The translations under genes were made by a program, and so were the position numbers. The notes beneath the pieces are model-generated. The model ran no database searches. It was not told the DNA's origin and saw nothing but the letters and a program-made list of their open reading frames with translations. Shown here in pieces: positions 8,414-22,360 of a DNA stretch of 64,000 nt (its first letter is position 1; the number at the start of each line of letters is the position of its first letter). The DNA comes from Janthinobacterium sp. 344. GTDB taxonomy: Bacteria > Pseudomonadota > Gammaproteobacteria > Burkholderiales > Burkholderiaceae_D. The stretch lies in the NCBI RefSeq assembly GCF_900112025.1, contig NZ_FOKL01000007.1, positions 354,196 to 418,195 on the forward strand. The letters run 5' to 3'.

Positions 8414-9072
8414 AGTATGCCCTTGAGCAAGTTCTGCAGGTTGTGCCGCATGCCGCCGACCACTGCCTCGTGCTGTTCCAGGATGGCGGATGCATGCTGG
8501 AATGGTGCCGGATCGAGGTACAGGCGCGGCAAGTCGGCCACGGCCACGCCGCGCGGGCCGCCGCGCAGGATCTCGTCCACGTGCTTGTCGATCGAGGCGA
8601 CGGCAGCCTGGATGCGCGGCGTGGCAGATGCCGCCAGGCAGGCGGCCAGCGCGGCGTCGAGTTCGGCGCGCGCGGGCGCTTGCGGCAGCACGGGGGCGGC
8701 AATCTGTTCCAATGGCGACATGTTGACGGCGGGCTTGCGGTACGCGAGCAGGGTATCGAGCGCCATCAGCCGGTGTGCGCCGCCGCGTTGCAGCCAGTCA
8801 ACGATTTGTGGCCACGGCGTGGCCAGCAGGGCGGACGCCACGCCCCATTGCCCCGCCACAGGCGAGCCGATATTGGCGTCGATCCAGGTGATGGCGGCCG
8901 GGTTGCCCGTGTAGGCCAGCAGGATGGCGTTCGACGAGCGCAGCGCGGGCGCCTGCGTGGCGAGGATGGCGGTCAGCCAGGCGAGGGCGCCGTCGGGCGG
9001 CTGCTGCGATAACTGTTGCGCAAATGGTTCGCTCAAGGCGCGGCTGTCGGCAAATTGCAATTGTTCTGGCAT
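8410..9072 (-). CDS. Unknown protein coupled to the barstar-family gene
   Basis: A 220-residue protein with no signal peptide, membrane segment or nuclease motif that I recognise. Its helix-forming, alanine- and leucine-rich stretches (for example ALAWLTAILATQAPALRSSNAILL) could form an alpha-helical repeat fold. The start at 9072 (MPEQLQFADS) fits the beginning of good codon use; a longer start at 9219 would cross the divergent promoter region. It overlaps the barstar-like gene by 4 bases, so both are probably made together and may interact. This is inference from coupling only. Confidence 0.7.
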   Translation of the reverse strand: MPEQLQFADSRALSEPFAQQLSQQPPDGALAWLTAILATQAPALRSSNAILLAYTGNPAAITWIDANIGSPVAGQWGVASALLATPWPQIVDWLQRGGAHRLMALDTLLAYRKPAVNMSPLEQIAAPVLPQAPARAELDAALAACLAASATPRIQAAVASIDKHVDEILRGGPRGVAVADLPRLYLDPAPFQHASAILEQHEAVVGGMRHNLQNLLKGIL

Positions 9073-9245
9073 GTGGGTCGGAAGGCAAGGGTCAAACGCC
9101 AGTGTAGCAGCAGGGCAGGGCCGCACGTTCCCGTGAAAATTGTCACTATAAACATTTAAGACAGTCTTCAGTGCCGGCGGTCCCGCTTGCGCTACAATCG
9201 GCTCTCCTTTGTTTGCCACTGCCGCGTGCGGTTCTCTTCACCACT

Positions 9246-10154
9246 ATGTTCCCTAAACGCCTGACCCTGCTTGCCCTGGCCGCCTTCGTGCTGGCCGGCT
9301 GCGACACCACCGCCCCGAAACCCGTACAAGTTTTGACGCCGCCCGAGCCCGTCGTCGCTCCCCGCAAGATCAAGATCGGGCTGGCGCTGGGCGGCGGCGC
9401 GGCGCGCGGCTTCGCGCACATCGGCGTGATCAAGGCGCTCGAATCGCAGGGCATCGTCGCCGACATCGTCACCGGCACCAGCGCTGGCAGCGTGGTGGGC
9501 GCCCTGTACGCGGCCGGCAACTCCGGTTTCGCCCTGCAAAAGATGGCCTTCGACATGGACGAGGCGGCCATTTCCGACTGGGCCTTGCCCCTGTTCGGCA
9601 AGTCGTCCGGCGTGTTGAAAGGCGAAGCGCTGCAAAGCTATGTCAACAAGGCCGTGGGCGGCGTGCCGCTGGAAAAATTGAAAATTCCATTCGGCGTGGT
9701 GGCGACCGATCTGAAAAATGGCCAGCCGATCCTGTTCCAGCGCGGCAACACCGGCATGGCCGTGCGCGCCTCGTCGGCCGTGCCGGGCGTGTTCCAGCCC
9801 GTGACGATCGCCGGCCATACCTATGTCGATGGCGGCCTGGTGGCGCCCGTGCCCGTGCGCTTTGCGCGCGACATGGGCGCCGATTTCATCATCGCCGTGA
9901 ATATCTCGTCGCAAACGGATACCCAGAAGGCCATCAGCTCGATGGAGGTGCTGATGCAAACCTTCGCCATCATGGGCCAGCGCATCAACCAGTTTGAATT
10001 GAAGGATGCGGACGTGGTCATCCAGCCCAGCCTGGGCACCATGAAGGGCAACGATTTCAACAGCCGCAACCAGGCCATCCTGGCGGGCGAGCAGGCGACC
10101 TTTGCCGTGATGGCGCAGCTCAAGCAAAAGCTGAAAGCCAAGCGCGAGCAGTAG
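9246..10154 (+). CDS. Patatin-like phospholipase lipoprotein, RssA-like
   Basis: A 302-residue serine lipase-fold protein. It begins with a lipoprotein signal peptide (hydrophobic residues 6-17, lipobox LAGC with Cys19), so it is probably anchored in a membrane after export. The patatin domain follows: oxyanion-hole GGGAARG near residue 50, nucleophile elbow GTSAG with Ser79, and the catalytic aspartate in YVDGG near 197. These are all the residues needed for a Ser-Asp dyad. It probably hydrolyses acyl esters of phospholipids; the true substrate is unknown. The start at 9246 was chosen because it begins the signal peptide. Confidence 0.9.
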   Translation: MFPKRLTLLALAAFVLAGCDTTAPKPVQVLTPPEPVVAPRKIKIGLALGGGAARGFAHIGVIKALESQGIVADIVTGTSAGSVVGALYAAGNSGFALQKMAFDMDEAAISDWALPLFGKSSGVLKGEALQSYVNKAVGGVPLEKLKIPFGVVATDLKNGQPILFQRGNTGMAVRASSAVPGVFQPVTIAGHTYVDGGLVAPVPVRFARDMGADFIIAVNISSQTDTQKAISSMEVLMQTFAIMGQRINQFELKDADVVIQPSLGTMKGNDFNSRNQAILAGEQATFAVMAQLKQKLKAKREQ

Positions 10155-10228
10155 GCGCTGATGCTGGTCCTGCGATTCTGGTCCTGCATTTCGTATACAA
10201 TTTTGCTTCAACATAACAAGGATGCCTC

Positions 10229-10633
10229 ATGCAATCGAAACCGGTTTTGACCCTGGATGACGTAAAGAAAATCGCCGCCGCCGCCGAGGCGGAAGCGCTC
10301 AAGAACAACTGGGCGGTCACGATCGCCATCGTCGACGACGGCGGCCACCTGCTGTGGTTGCAGCGCCTCGATGGCGTGGCGCCGATTTCCGCGCACATCG
10401 CGCCGGCCAAAGCCAAGACGGCCGCGCTGGGCCGCCGCGAATCGCGCATCTATGAAGAGCTGATCAATGGCGGCCGCGTGTCGTTCCTGAGCGCGCCGGA
10501 AATCGAAGGCATGCTGGAAGGCGGCGTGCCCATCGTGTTCGAAGGACACCACCTGGGTGCCGTCGGCGTGTCGGGCGTGAAGTCGACGGAAGATGCGCAG
10601 ATCGCCAAAGCGGGTATCGCCGCCCTGGTGTGA
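10229..10633 (+). CDS. GlcG/HbpS-family protein
   Basis: A small 134-residue cytoplasmic protein of the GlcG/HbpS-like fold (formerly DUF336). The family includes the haem-binding HbpS and the GlcG protein of glycolate operons. Characteristic segments are VAIVDDGGHLLWLQRLDG (here IAIVDDGGHLL...), the AKAKTAA helix and GGVPIVFEGHHLGAVGVSG. The start has a good AAGGA site (CAAGGATGCCTC before the ATG). The gene appears to be single. A TATACAAT-like -10 lies upstream near 10194, along with a direct repeat CTGGTCCTGC. Ligand and role cannot be assigned. Confidence 0.85.
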   Translation: MQSKPVLTLDDVKKIAAAAEAEALKNNWAVTIAIVDDGGHLLWLQRLDGVAPISAHIAPAKAKTAALGRRESRIYEELINGGRVSFLSAPEIEGMLEGGVPIVFEGHHLGAVGVSGVKSTEDAQIAKAGIAALV

Positions 10634-10648
10634 TGGACGCCTGGCCAA

Positions 10649-10741
10649 ACCTGCTGCGCGGCGCGCTTGGCGGCCGGCGATGCTCACCGTACTGTAGTAC
10701 GGTTGCGCTTCCCGGCCACAAATCACTGCCGCCCGCTACGG
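10649..10741 (+). repeat. Dispersed 93-bp intergenic repeat, copy B
   Basis: This copy matches 2931-3023 gap-free at 85 percent, in the same orientation and again just after a stop codon. It has a clear nested inverted repeat: ACCGTACT/AGTACGGT (2-base loop) inside GGCCGG/CCGGCC. The compensated palindrome is better preserved here than in copy A. Confidence 0.75.
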
Positions 10742-10821
10742 TGTTGCCAGGTGCCGTGACGTCAACTGTGATTTATGTGATGTAAGTAATAACCGCAATT
10801 GTGTATTCAGAAGAATGAACC

Positions 10822-10852
10822 AGCCGCCCCGCGCAAGCCGGGCGGCTTTTTC
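10822..10852 (+). terminator. Rho-independent terminator
   Basis: GCCGCCC (10823-10829) and GGGCGGC (10840-10846) form a perfect stem with a 10-base loop followed by TTTTT. It probably ends transcription from the GlcG-like gene and insulates carA. Confidence 0.85.
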
Positions 10853-10912
10853 ATGGGGCGCCGGATTTATGCTGCTGCGCAAAAAATTGCCGGGCTTTCT
10901 GAATTTTCTTCC

Positions 10913-10941
10913 TTGTGGAAAAGCTTCCTTTTGGTTATAAT
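10913..10941 (+). promoter_or_regulatory. Sigma-70 promoter of carAB
   Basis: TTGTGG (10913-10918), a 17-base spacer and a perfect TATAAT (10936-10941). The predicted start near 10948 leaves a 5' untranslated region of about 145 bases before carA. Confidence 0.75.
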
Positions 10942-10967
10942 TCAAAGGTTTAGCCAATCACACATAT

Positions 10968-11072
10968 ACCGTAGCGACTACCCATCCCCTCATTCAAAAT
11001 GACCGTTGAAACGCCCTGAGTGCATCTTGCTCGGGTAACTAGGCGGTCGGTCTGACGTGGCGCAGCTACGGT
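10968..11072 (+). promoter_or_regulatory. Structured 5' leader of carA, candidate cis-regulatory RNA
   Basis: Perfect 8-base arms ACCGTAGC (10968-10975) and GCTACGGT (11065-11072) close a domain of about 105 bases. Inside are GACCG (11001-11005) pairing with CGGTC (11044-11048), and a hairpin CCTGAG/CTCGGG (11015-11020 and 11030-11035) with a 9-base loop. CGCC (11012-11015) could alternatively pair with GGCG (11042-11045), giving exclusive folds. A six-residue frame (ATG at 10999, stop at 11019) lies in the domain. The closing stem ends 10 bases before the carA ribosome binding site. It matches no riboswitch class that I can name. A regulatory role, for example sensing pyrimidines, arginine or glutamine, is inferred. 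Confidence 0.55.
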
Positions 11073-11092
11073 AACTTTATCAGGAGTTGCCC

Positions 11093-12263
11093 TTGCCGCC
11101 ATTTTTTTCTGGCCCTGCCGTTCCAGCCATATTAGCGCTTGCTGATGGAACGATTTTCAAAGGTTTTTCGATCGGTGCCGCCGGTCATACCACGGGTGAG
11201 GTTGTTTTCAACACCTCCATGACCGGGTATCAGGAAATCCTTACCGACCCAAGCTATTGCCGCCAGATGGTCACCCTGACCTATCCCCATATCGGCAATA
11301 CGGGCGTCAATCCGGAAGATGTCGAATCTTCCAAGGTTCACGCCGCTGGCCTCATCATCCGCGATCTGCCATTGCTGGCATCCAATTTCCGTTCCACTCT
11401 CTCCCTGTCCGATTACCTGAAAGCTGAAAATATCGTCGCCATCGCCGGCATCGATACACGCAAGCTCACGCGCATCCTGCGTGAAAAAGGCGCGCAGGGC
11501 GGCGCCATCCTGGTAGGCACGCAAGGCAACGAGCCATCTAGCGCCCAAGCGCTGGAACTGGCCCGCTCCTTCCCCGGCCTGGCCGGCATGGACCTGGCCA
11601 AGGTGGTCTCGGCCAAGGCGGCGTATGAATACCGCGAAACGGAATGGACCTTGGGCGAAGGCTACGGCCAATTGGCCGATGCCGATGCGAAATACCACGT
11701 GGTCGCCTTCGACTACGGCGTCAAGCGCAACATCCTGCGCATGCTGACGGCACGCGGCTGCAAAGTCACCGTGCTGCCGGCGCAAGCGACGGCCGCCGAC
11801 GCCCTGGCACTGAATCCGGACGGCATCTTCCTGTCGAACGGTCCCGGCGACCCGGAGCCGTGCGACTACGCCATCGCGGCGACCAAGGAGCTGATCGAGA
11901 AGGGCATCCCGACCTTCGGCATCTGCCTCGGCCACCAGATCATGGCGATCGCTTCCGGCGCGAAGACGCTGAAGATGAAGTTCGGCCACCACGGCGCCAA
12001 CCACCCGGTGCAAGACCTGGAAACGAAACAGGTCTTGATCACCTCGCAAAACCACGGTTTCGCCGTCGACGCGGCAACCTTGCCCGCGAACTGCCGCGTG
12101 ACCCATGAATCGCTGTTCGACGGCTCCCTGCAGGGCTTTGCCCGCACGGACAAGCCGGCCTTCTGCTTCCAGGGCCACCCTGAAGCGTCGCCGGGCCCGA
12201 TGGATGTTGCTTACCTGTTTGACCGCTTCATCAACCTGATGGCTGCGGAGGAGAAAAAGAAAA

Positions 12264-12271
<8 letters not shown>
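11093..12271 (+). CDS. carA: Carbamoyl-phosphate synthase small (glutaminase) subunit
   Basis: CarA hydrolyses glutamine and passes ammonia to CarB for carbamoyl phosphate, used for arginine and pyrimidines. The protein has the N-terminal small-subunit domain ([15 protein letters not shown]...[15 protein letters not shown]) and the class I glutaminase domain with the nucleophile in FGICLGHQ and the His-Glu pair in [11 protein letters not shown]. There is no ATG at the front. AGGAG (11082-11086) directly touches a TTG at 11087, so the TTG at 11093, six bases away, is the better start (392 residues). The gene overlaps carB by 8 bases, indicating translational coupling. Confidence 0.95.
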
Positions 12272-15500
<3,229 letters not shown>

Positions 15501-15514
15501 TCCGCGTGTCATTT

Positions 15515-15543
15515 GCAGTGGCCGCCGTTAGGCGGTACACTGC
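15515..15543 (+). other. Hairpin after carB
   Basis: GCAGTG...CACTGC with an inner GCCGCC/GGCGG(T) stem and a GTTA loop, 14 bases after the carB stop. No T run follows. It may protect the 3' end of the carAB mRNA or help the terminator downstream. Confidence 0.5.
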
Positions 15544-15552
15544 ATGCTTATC

Positions 15553-15598
15553 AACCACAGAGTTCCGTGCAGAGCAGCGCGCGGCCTCTGTGGTTTTC
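15553..15598 (+). terminator. Terminator after carAB
   Basis: AACCACAGAG (15553-15562) and CTCTGTGGTT (15586-15595) pair perfectly over 10 bases and run into TTTT. The loop is unusually long (23 bases) and GC-rich. Confidence 0.75.
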
Positions 15599-15668
15599 AC
15601 TTGGTAAGTCCGTTACCGTGACAAAACATGGCCAACGACGCCGATAACTAGCAGATAGTAGAGATAAC

Positions 15669-16145
15669 ATGACCTCAGTCCCATTGACCAAATACGGCGC
15701 AGAACTCTTGAAGGAAGAGCTGCATCATTTGAAGACCAAGGAACGCCGCATCGTCATCGATGCGATCGCCGAAGCGCGTTCGCACGGAGATTTGTCGGAA
15801 AACGCCGAATACGATGCCGCCAAGGAGCGCCAGGCCTTCGTCGAAGGCCGCATTGCCGAACTCGAAGGCAAGCTGGGTGCCGCGCAGATCATCGACCCGA
15901 CCGCGCTCGACGCGGAAGGCCGCGTGGTGTTTGCCTCGACCGTGAACCTGGAAGACCTGGAATCGGGCCAGAAAGTCACGTACCAGATCGTGGGCCTCGA
16001 TGAAGCCGACCTGAAAATGAACAAGGTGTCCGTGACGTCGCCGATCGCCCGCGCGCTGATCGGCAAGTACGCCGGCGACGTGGTGGAAGTGCAGGCGCCG
16101 TCCGGCCCGCGCGAATACGAAATCCTGGAAGTGCTGTACATCTGA
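15669..16145 (+). CDS. greA: Transcription elongation factor GreA
   Basis: GreA (158 residues) enters the RNA polymerase secondary channel and stimulates cleavage of backtracked RNA. The N-terminal coiled coil carries the acidic tip in [13 protein letters not shown], which includes the conserved catalytic acidic pair, and the C-terminal FKBP-like domain has [21 protein letters not shown]. The start at 15669 fits the family N-terminus ([19 protein letters not shown]). The stop overlaps the next gene's ATG in TGATG, so the DUF4149 protein is translationally coupled. Confidence 0.96.
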   Translation: MTSVPLTKYGAELLKEELHHLKTKERRIVIDAIAEARSHGDLSENAEYDAAKERQAFVEGRIAELEGKLGAAQIIDPTALDAEGRVVFASTVNLEDLESGQKVTYQIVGLDEADLKMNKVSVTSPIARALIGKYAGDVVEVQAPSGPREYEILEVLYI

Positions 16146-16588
16146 TGCTGAGCCGCCTGCGCATCCTCGTTGCCACCCTGTGGGCTGGCAGTCTGTGGAC
16201 CATCGGCTTCGTTGTCGCGCCCACGCTGTTCGGCACCTTGAGCGACCGTGTGCTGGCAGGTAATATCGCCGGCAGCATGTTCCGTGCCGAAGCGTGGCTC
16301 TCCATCGCGTGCGCGCTGGTCCTGCTGGCCTTGCTGCAATGGGCGCCTGGCGTGCTGGAACTGAAGCGCCGCCGCCTGCTGGGCGCGCTGGTGCTGTCCA
16401 TGCTGGTGTGCGCGCTGCTCAGTCATTTCGGCATCACGCCGCTGATGGCCGAGCTCAAGGCGCAGGTGCCGGCTGGCCTCATGGACGAGGCCATGCGCAG
16501 CCGCTTCGGCCTGCTGCATGGCGTGTCGACCGTGATCTTCGCCGTGCAGAGCCTGCTGGCGGGCGTATTGATCTGGAAACAGCAGTAA
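16145..16588 (+). CDS. DUF4149-type membrane protein
   Basis: A 147-residue integral membrane protein with four predicted helices (about 7-27, 50-68, 76-96 and 123-142). The pattern LWAGSLWTIGFVVAPTLF near the start and RFGLLHGVSTVIFAVQSLLAG near the end fits the DUF4149 family, which commonly follows greA in Burkholderiales. Function is unknown. It is translationally coupled to greA. Confidence 0.8.
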   Translation: MLSRLRILVATLWAGSLWTIGFVVAPTLFGTLSDRVLAGNIAGSMFRAEAWLSIACALVLLALLQWAPGVLELKRRRLLGALVLSMLVCALLSHFGITPLMAELKAQVPAGLMDEAMRSRFGLLHGVSTVIFAVQSLLAGVLIWKQQ

Positions 16589-16601
16589 AGTGTTAACCGC
16601 C

Positions 16602-16628
16602 GGGGTCAGACCCGCCGGGTCTGACCCC
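16602..16628. repeat. 27-bp GGGGTC palindrome, copy 1
   Basis: A perfect palindrome: GGGGTCAGACCC, loop GCC, GGGTCTGACCCC. A second copy of the same length with five differences, mostly compensated across the stem, lies at 54574-54600. Placed between convergent genes, it probably adds to termination or is a REP-like repeat. Confidence 0.7.
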
Positions 16629-16666
16629 AAAAAAAAGCGGAGCAGGGGATATCCCGTGCTCCGCTT
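16629..16666 (-). terminator. Rho-independent terminator of yhbY
   Basis: AGCGGAGCA and TGCTCCGCT form a stem extended by the inner GGGATATCCC palindrome. Read on the minus strand it ends in a run of eight T, which makes it a strong terminator for the yhbY transcript. Confidence 0.85.
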
Positions 16667-16710
16667 CTTGTTTCAAGCCCGGCCGCCTTGCGGTGGCCGG
16701 GTGAACAGGC

Positions 16711-17181
16711 TTACTTGCTGCCCAGTGCGCTTTTCTTGGCGCTCTTCTGACGTGGCTTGGCACGCTTGATGGAACCGCCTTCGGTAACGCGCTCATTGCC
16801 CTTGATCATGACTTTCGTCACGCTGGGGCGCTTGGTGCCGCTGGCGCTGGCCTTGACGATGGTCACTTCGCGCATGCCTTTGCCGGCGCTGACCTTCTCC
16901 TTAACCACTTCTTTTTTCGGACGGTAGATTACCAGCAGTTTGCCAATATGTTGTACCGGGGCGGCGCCGAGATTGCCGCAAATCGTATCGTACATTCCGA
17001 CGCGGGCTTCGCGGTCGTCGCCGAACACGCGGACTTTAATCAGGCCGTGCGAATCCAGGCCAAGGTCGATCTCTTTGAGGACAGCAGGTGTCAAGCCCGC
17101 TTCGCCAATGATGACGATAGGCTTCAGCGCGTGTGCTTCGGCGCGCAGTGCGCTGCGCTCTACGGGTGTAAGTTTTAGCAT
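16711..17181 (-). CDS. yhbY: YhbY/CRM-domain RNA-binding protein
   Basis: A 156-residue protein with an N-terminal CRM (CRS1-YhbY) domain, residues 1-95: LTPVERSALRAEAHALKPIVIIGEAGLTPAVLKEID, with the GxxG loop typed here as GEAG. In E. coli, YhbY binds 50S ribosome precursors. This copy has an extra 60-residue Lys/Arg-rich tail that E. coli YhbY (97 residues) lacks, probably adding nonspecific RNA affinity. It is divergent from rlmE-ftsH, a classic arrangement in proteobacteria, with only 42 bases between the starts. Confidence 0.9.
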   Translation of the reverse strand: MLKLTPVERSALRAEAHALKPIVIIGEAGLTPAVLKEIDLGLDSHGLIKVRVFGDDREARVGMYDTICGNLGAAPVQHIGKLLVIYRPKKEVVKEKVSAGKGMREVTIVKASASGTKRPSVTKVMIKGNERVTEGGSIKRAKPRQKSAKKSALGSK

Positions 17182-17223
17182 AATAATATTTAGTAATTCC
17201 CTTAAAAGCAGTATTCTACGCGA

Positions 17224-17907
17224 ATGGCAAAGAAGAAATTAAACAAAAACTGGTTGCACGACCACATAAATGATCCTTATGTGAAGTTGGCGCAAAAAGA
17301 GGGCTACCGCGCCCGGGCAGCATACAAGCTGAAAGAAATCGATGAAGACGAAAAACTGATCAAACCTGGCCAGGTGATCGTCGACCTGGGCTGCACTCCC
17401 GGCAGCTGGGCCCAGTACACGCGGCGCAAGCTGGCCGGCAAGGATGGCGGCGGGGTCAATGGTACCCTGATTGGCCTGGACATGCTGGAAATGGAACCGA
17501 TTGCCGATTTCCACTTCATCCAGGGTGACTTCCGCGAAGCGCGCGTGCTGCGCCAGCTGGAGGTGGTGCTGCAGGGCCGCAAGGTCGACCTGGTCCTGTC
17601 GGACATGGCGCCCAACCTGTCGGGCATCGCCACGGCGGACGCCGCGCGCATGGAGCACTTGATCGACCTGGCCATCGAATTTTCACAATTGCATTTGAAA
17701 CCATCGGGCGTCTTGCTGGTGAAATGCTTTAAAGACATGGGTTTCAGCCAGATCGTGGAAAAATTCCGCGCCGAATTCAAGGTCGTGGTGCAGAAAAAGC
17801 CCAAGGCCAGCCGCGATAAATCCTCGGAAATCTTCCTGCTGGGCCGTGGAATCAAGAATCCGCTGAAAAATGCCGTGGAAGAAGATGATTCCGCTCTTGA
17901 TATTTAA
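17224..17907 (+). CDS. rlmE: 23S rRNA 2'-O-methyltransferase RlmE (FtsJ)
   Basis: RlmE methylates the 2'-OH of U2552 in the 23S A-loop late in 50S assembly. The 227-residue protein shows [11 protein letters not shown] (catalytic Lys), [14 protein letters not shown] (SAM site), SDMAPNLSG (catalytic Asp), and [11 protein letters not shown] (second Lys), giving the K-D-K-E tetrad of the family. A short C-terminal acidic extension (EEDDSALDI) is present. ftsH follows in the usual order, but 200 bases later with its own promoter candidate. Confidence 0.95.
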   Translation: MAKKKLNKNWLHDHINDPYVKLAQKEGYRARAAYKLKEIDEDEKLIKPGQVIVDLGCTPGSWAQYTRRKLAGKDGGGVNGTLIGLDMLEMEPIADFHFIQGDFREARVLRQLEVVLQGRKVDLVLSDMAPNLSGIATADAARMEHLIDLAIEFSQLHLKPSGVLLVKCFKDMGFSQIVEKFRAEFKVVVQKKPKASRDKSSEIFLLGRGIKNPLKNAVEEDDSALDI

Positions 17908-18028
17908 GGCGGAATCCGCACATGGGAACGAGAAGTGCTGTACGAGCAATAGCATAAAAGCCTAAATTGTTTATACTGCATTTTTTTGCGTGAACGCGAT
18001 TTTTTTCGCGCGCACGGATCGGCGGGCT

Positions 18029-18058
18029 TTGGCACGGCCCGCTTATTGCGAGTAAAAT
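18029..18058 (+). promoter_or_regulatory. Candidate promoter of ftsH
   Basis: TTGGCA (18029-18034), an 18-base spacer and TAAAAT (18053-18058), giving a 5' leader of about 45 bases. The region just upstream is AT-rich. I cannot tell from sequence whether it is a sigma-70 or a heat-shock promoter. Confidence 0.45.
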
Positions 18059-18109
18059 CGTGTTTCTAGCTATAGGTAAAGAGATGCGCACTGCATCCAA
18101 GGAGTCTTC

Positions 18110-19990
<1,881 letters not shown>

Positions 19991-20104
19991 TAACGGCCGC
20001 CCTGACGAGCGGCGCACAAGGGTAAGGCAAGAACGAGGGTAAGGAGCGATCCTTGCCCTTTTTCGTTGCCGCGCCAGCTTTCCCTGACGACTACAAAGAT
20101 TCAC

Positions 20105-20938
20105 ATGCGACACTATTTGCAATTCGGCCGTTTCGGCTTCAACCTGTCGGGCGCGCAGGCGCTGGTGATGGGCATCCTGAACATCACGCCGGACTCGTTT
20201 TCCGATGCGGGCCAGTATCAGCACCTGGAATTTGCCCTGTCGCGCGCCGAGCAGATGATTGCCGACGGCGCCGACATCATCGACATCGGCGGCGAGTCGA
20301 GCCGCCCCGGCGCGCCGCCGCTGCCGCTGCAGGACGAGCTTGCGCGCGTCATGCCCGTGCTGTACGCCTTGCGCGACTGCGGCAAGCCCCTCTCCATCGA
20401 CACCTACAAGCCTGAAGTGATGCGCGAAGCCATCCTGGCCGGCGCCGACATGATCAATGACATCAATGGGTTCCGCGCACCGGGCGCCATCGCGGCCGTG
20501 CAGGATAGCGACTGCGCCCTGTGCATCATGCACATGCAAAACGTGCCTGAAACCATGCAAGCCCAGCCGCACTACGAGGATGTGGTGCGCGAGGTCATCG
20601 CATTCCTGCGCGAGCGGGTCGAGACCATGACGGCGGCCGGCATCGACCGCGAACGCCTGTGCATCGATCCCGGCTTCGGTTTCGGCAAGACGGTGGAGCA
20701 GAATTACGCTTTATTGCGCGCCACGCGCCAGTTGCGCAGCGAGCTGGGCTTGCCCGTGCTGGCCGGCCTGTCGCGCAAGTCGATGATCGGCGCCGTCACG
20801 GGACGCCCCGTCGAGCAGCGCCTGGCTGGCAGCGTCGCCGGTGCCCTTGCTGCGGTAGCGCAAGGTGCGGAAATTATCCGTGTGCATGATGTGGCTGAAA
20901 CCGTCGATGCGCTGAAGGTCTGGCGCATGGCCCAGTGA
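20105..20938 (+). CDS. folP: Dihydropteroate synthase
   Basis: FolP joins p-aminobenzoate to dihydropterin pyrophosphate in folate synthesis and is the sulfonamide target. The 277-residue protein shows MGILNITPDSFSD, GADIIDIGGESSRPG, SIDTYKPEV, INDINGF, DPGFGFGKT and GLSRKSMIG, covering both substrate sites. The start at 20105 (MRHYLQFGRFGFNL) fits family length; a frame start at 20066 is longer and lacks a ribosome site. It lies between ftsH and glmM in the conserved order and is probably transcribed with glmM, 40 bases downstream. Confidence 0.95.
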   Translation: MRHYLQFGRFGFNLSGAQALVMGILNITPDSFSDAGQYQHLEFALSRAEQMIADGADIIDIGGESSRPGAPPLPLQDELARVMPVLYALRDCGKPLSIDTYKPEVMREAILAGADMINDINGFRAPGAIAAVQDSDCALCIMHMQNVPETMQAQPHYEDVVREVIAFLRERVETMTAAGIDRERLCIDPGFGFGKTVEQNYALLRATRQLRSELGLPVLAGLSRKSMIGAVTGRPVEQRLAGSVAGALAAVAQGAEIIRVHDVAETVDALKVWRMAQ

Positions 20939-20978
20939 TCCTGTAATATTATAATATACACAATAAAAGAGAAATACT

Positions 20979-22316
20979 ATGACGCGTAAATATTTTGGTA
21001 CCGATGGCATCCGCGGCCTGGTGGGGACGGCCCCGATCACGCCCGATTTCGTCATGCGCCTCGGTTATGCGGCCGGCAAGGTGCTGGCCGAGTCGCAAGG
21101 CGGCAAGGCGCGCCCGACGGTGCTGATCGGCAAGGACACGCGTATTTCCGGCTACATGCTGGAAGCGGCGCTGGAGGCGGGCCTGTCGGCCGCCGGCGTG
21201 GACGTGATGCTGGCCGGCCCCATGCCGACGCCGGCCATCGCCTACCTGACGCGGGCGCTGCGCCTGTCGGCGGGGGTGGTCATTTCCGCTTCACATAATC
21301 CGTATCAGGATAATGGCATCAAGTTCTTTTCCGGCCAGGGCACCAAGCTGCCCGACAGCGTGGAGCTGGAAATCGAGGCGGCGCTCGACGCACCCATGTC
21401 CTGCGTGGCGCCGGAAAAACTGGGCCGCGCCAAGCGCCTCGACGATGCCCAGGGCCGCTACATCGAATTTTGCAAGAGCACCTTCCCGAACGAGCTCGAT
21501 TTGCGCGGCTTGAAGATCGTCGTCGATTGCGCCCATGGCGCCGCCTACCATATCGCGCCCCACGTGTTCCATGAACTGGGTGCGGAAGTCATTGCCATCG
21601 GCAACAAGCCGGACGGCTTCAACATCAACGCGGGCTTTGGTGCCACGGCGACAAAGGCCATGGCCGCCGCCGTGGTCGAGCATGGCGCGGACCTGGGTAT
21701 CGCCCTCGACGGCGATGCCGACCGCCTGATCATGTGCGACGCCACGGGCCGGCTGTATAACGGCGATGAATTGCTGTACGTGGTGGTCAAGGACCGCGTG
21801 GCGACAGGCCCCGTGGCCGGCGCCGTGGGCACCTTGATGACCAACATGGCGCTGGAAGTGCTGTTCAAGCAGCAGGGCATCGGCTTCGCGCGCGCCAAGG
21901 TGGGCGACCGCTACGTGCTGGAAGTCATGAAGGAAAAGGGCTGGATCCTGGGCGGGGAAGGCTCGGGCCATTTGCTGTGCCTGGACAAGCACACGACGGG
22001 CGACGGCATCGTCTCTGCGTTGCAAGTGTTGTCCGCGCTCAAGCGTAGTGGTCAGAGCCTGCAGCAATGCCTGGCCGAACTGGTGCTGTTCCCGCAAACC
22101 CTGATCAACCTGCGCGTGGCGCCCGGTTTCGACTGGCAGAAAAACGCCGCCATGGTGGCCGAGAAGGAGCGGGTCGAAGCCGAACTGGGCGACACGGGCC
22201 GCGTGCTGATCCGCGCTTCGGGCACGGAACCGCTGATCCGCGTGATGGTCGAGGCGAAGGATAAGGAAAAGGCCGAGTCGATGGCGCGCCGCATCGCCGA
22301 TAAAGTGGCTGGGTAA
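20979..22316 (+). CDS. glmM: Phosphoglucosamine mutase
   Basis: GlmM converts glucosamine-6-phosphate to glucosamine-1-phosphate for peptidoglycan and LPS. The 445-residue protein has the phosphoserine loop [17 protein letters not shown] (Ser105), the magnesium loop DGDADR, the sugar loop GGEGSGH, and the phosphate-binding [14 protein letters not shown]. The length is standard. It closes the ftsH-folP-glmM row. Confidence 0.96.
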   Translation: MTRKYFGTDGIRGLVGTAPITPDFVMRLGYAAGKVLAESQGGKARPTVLIGKDTRISGYMLEAALEAGLSAAGVDVMLAGPMPTPAIAYLTRALRLSAGVVISASHNPYQDNGIKFFSGQGTKLPDSVELEIEAALDAPMSCVAPEKLGRAKRLDDAQGRYIEFCKSTFPNELDLRGLKIVVDCAHGAAYHIAPHVFHELGAEVIAIGNKPDGFNINAGFGATATKAMAAAVVEHGADLGIALDGDADRLIMCDATGRLYNGDELLYVVVKDRVATGPVAGAVGTLMTNMALEVLFKQQGIGFARAKVGDRYVLEVMKEKGWILGGEGSGHLLCLDKHTTGDGIVSALQVLSALKRSGQSLQQCLAELVLFPQTLINLRVAPGFDWQKNAAMVAEKERVEAELGDTGRVLIRASGTEPLIRVMVEAKDKEKAESMARRIADKVAG

Positions 22317-22360
22317 AGGCCAGCGCCGATAGTTATTTCCATCTAATTCGTCTATGGCAA

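Noticed and set aside
8010..8702. A 230-codon open frame containing the leucine leader at its end
   Set aside because: Most of it overlaps the barstar-like genes in another frame; only the last 22 codons, starting at the promoter-proximal ATG, make sense.
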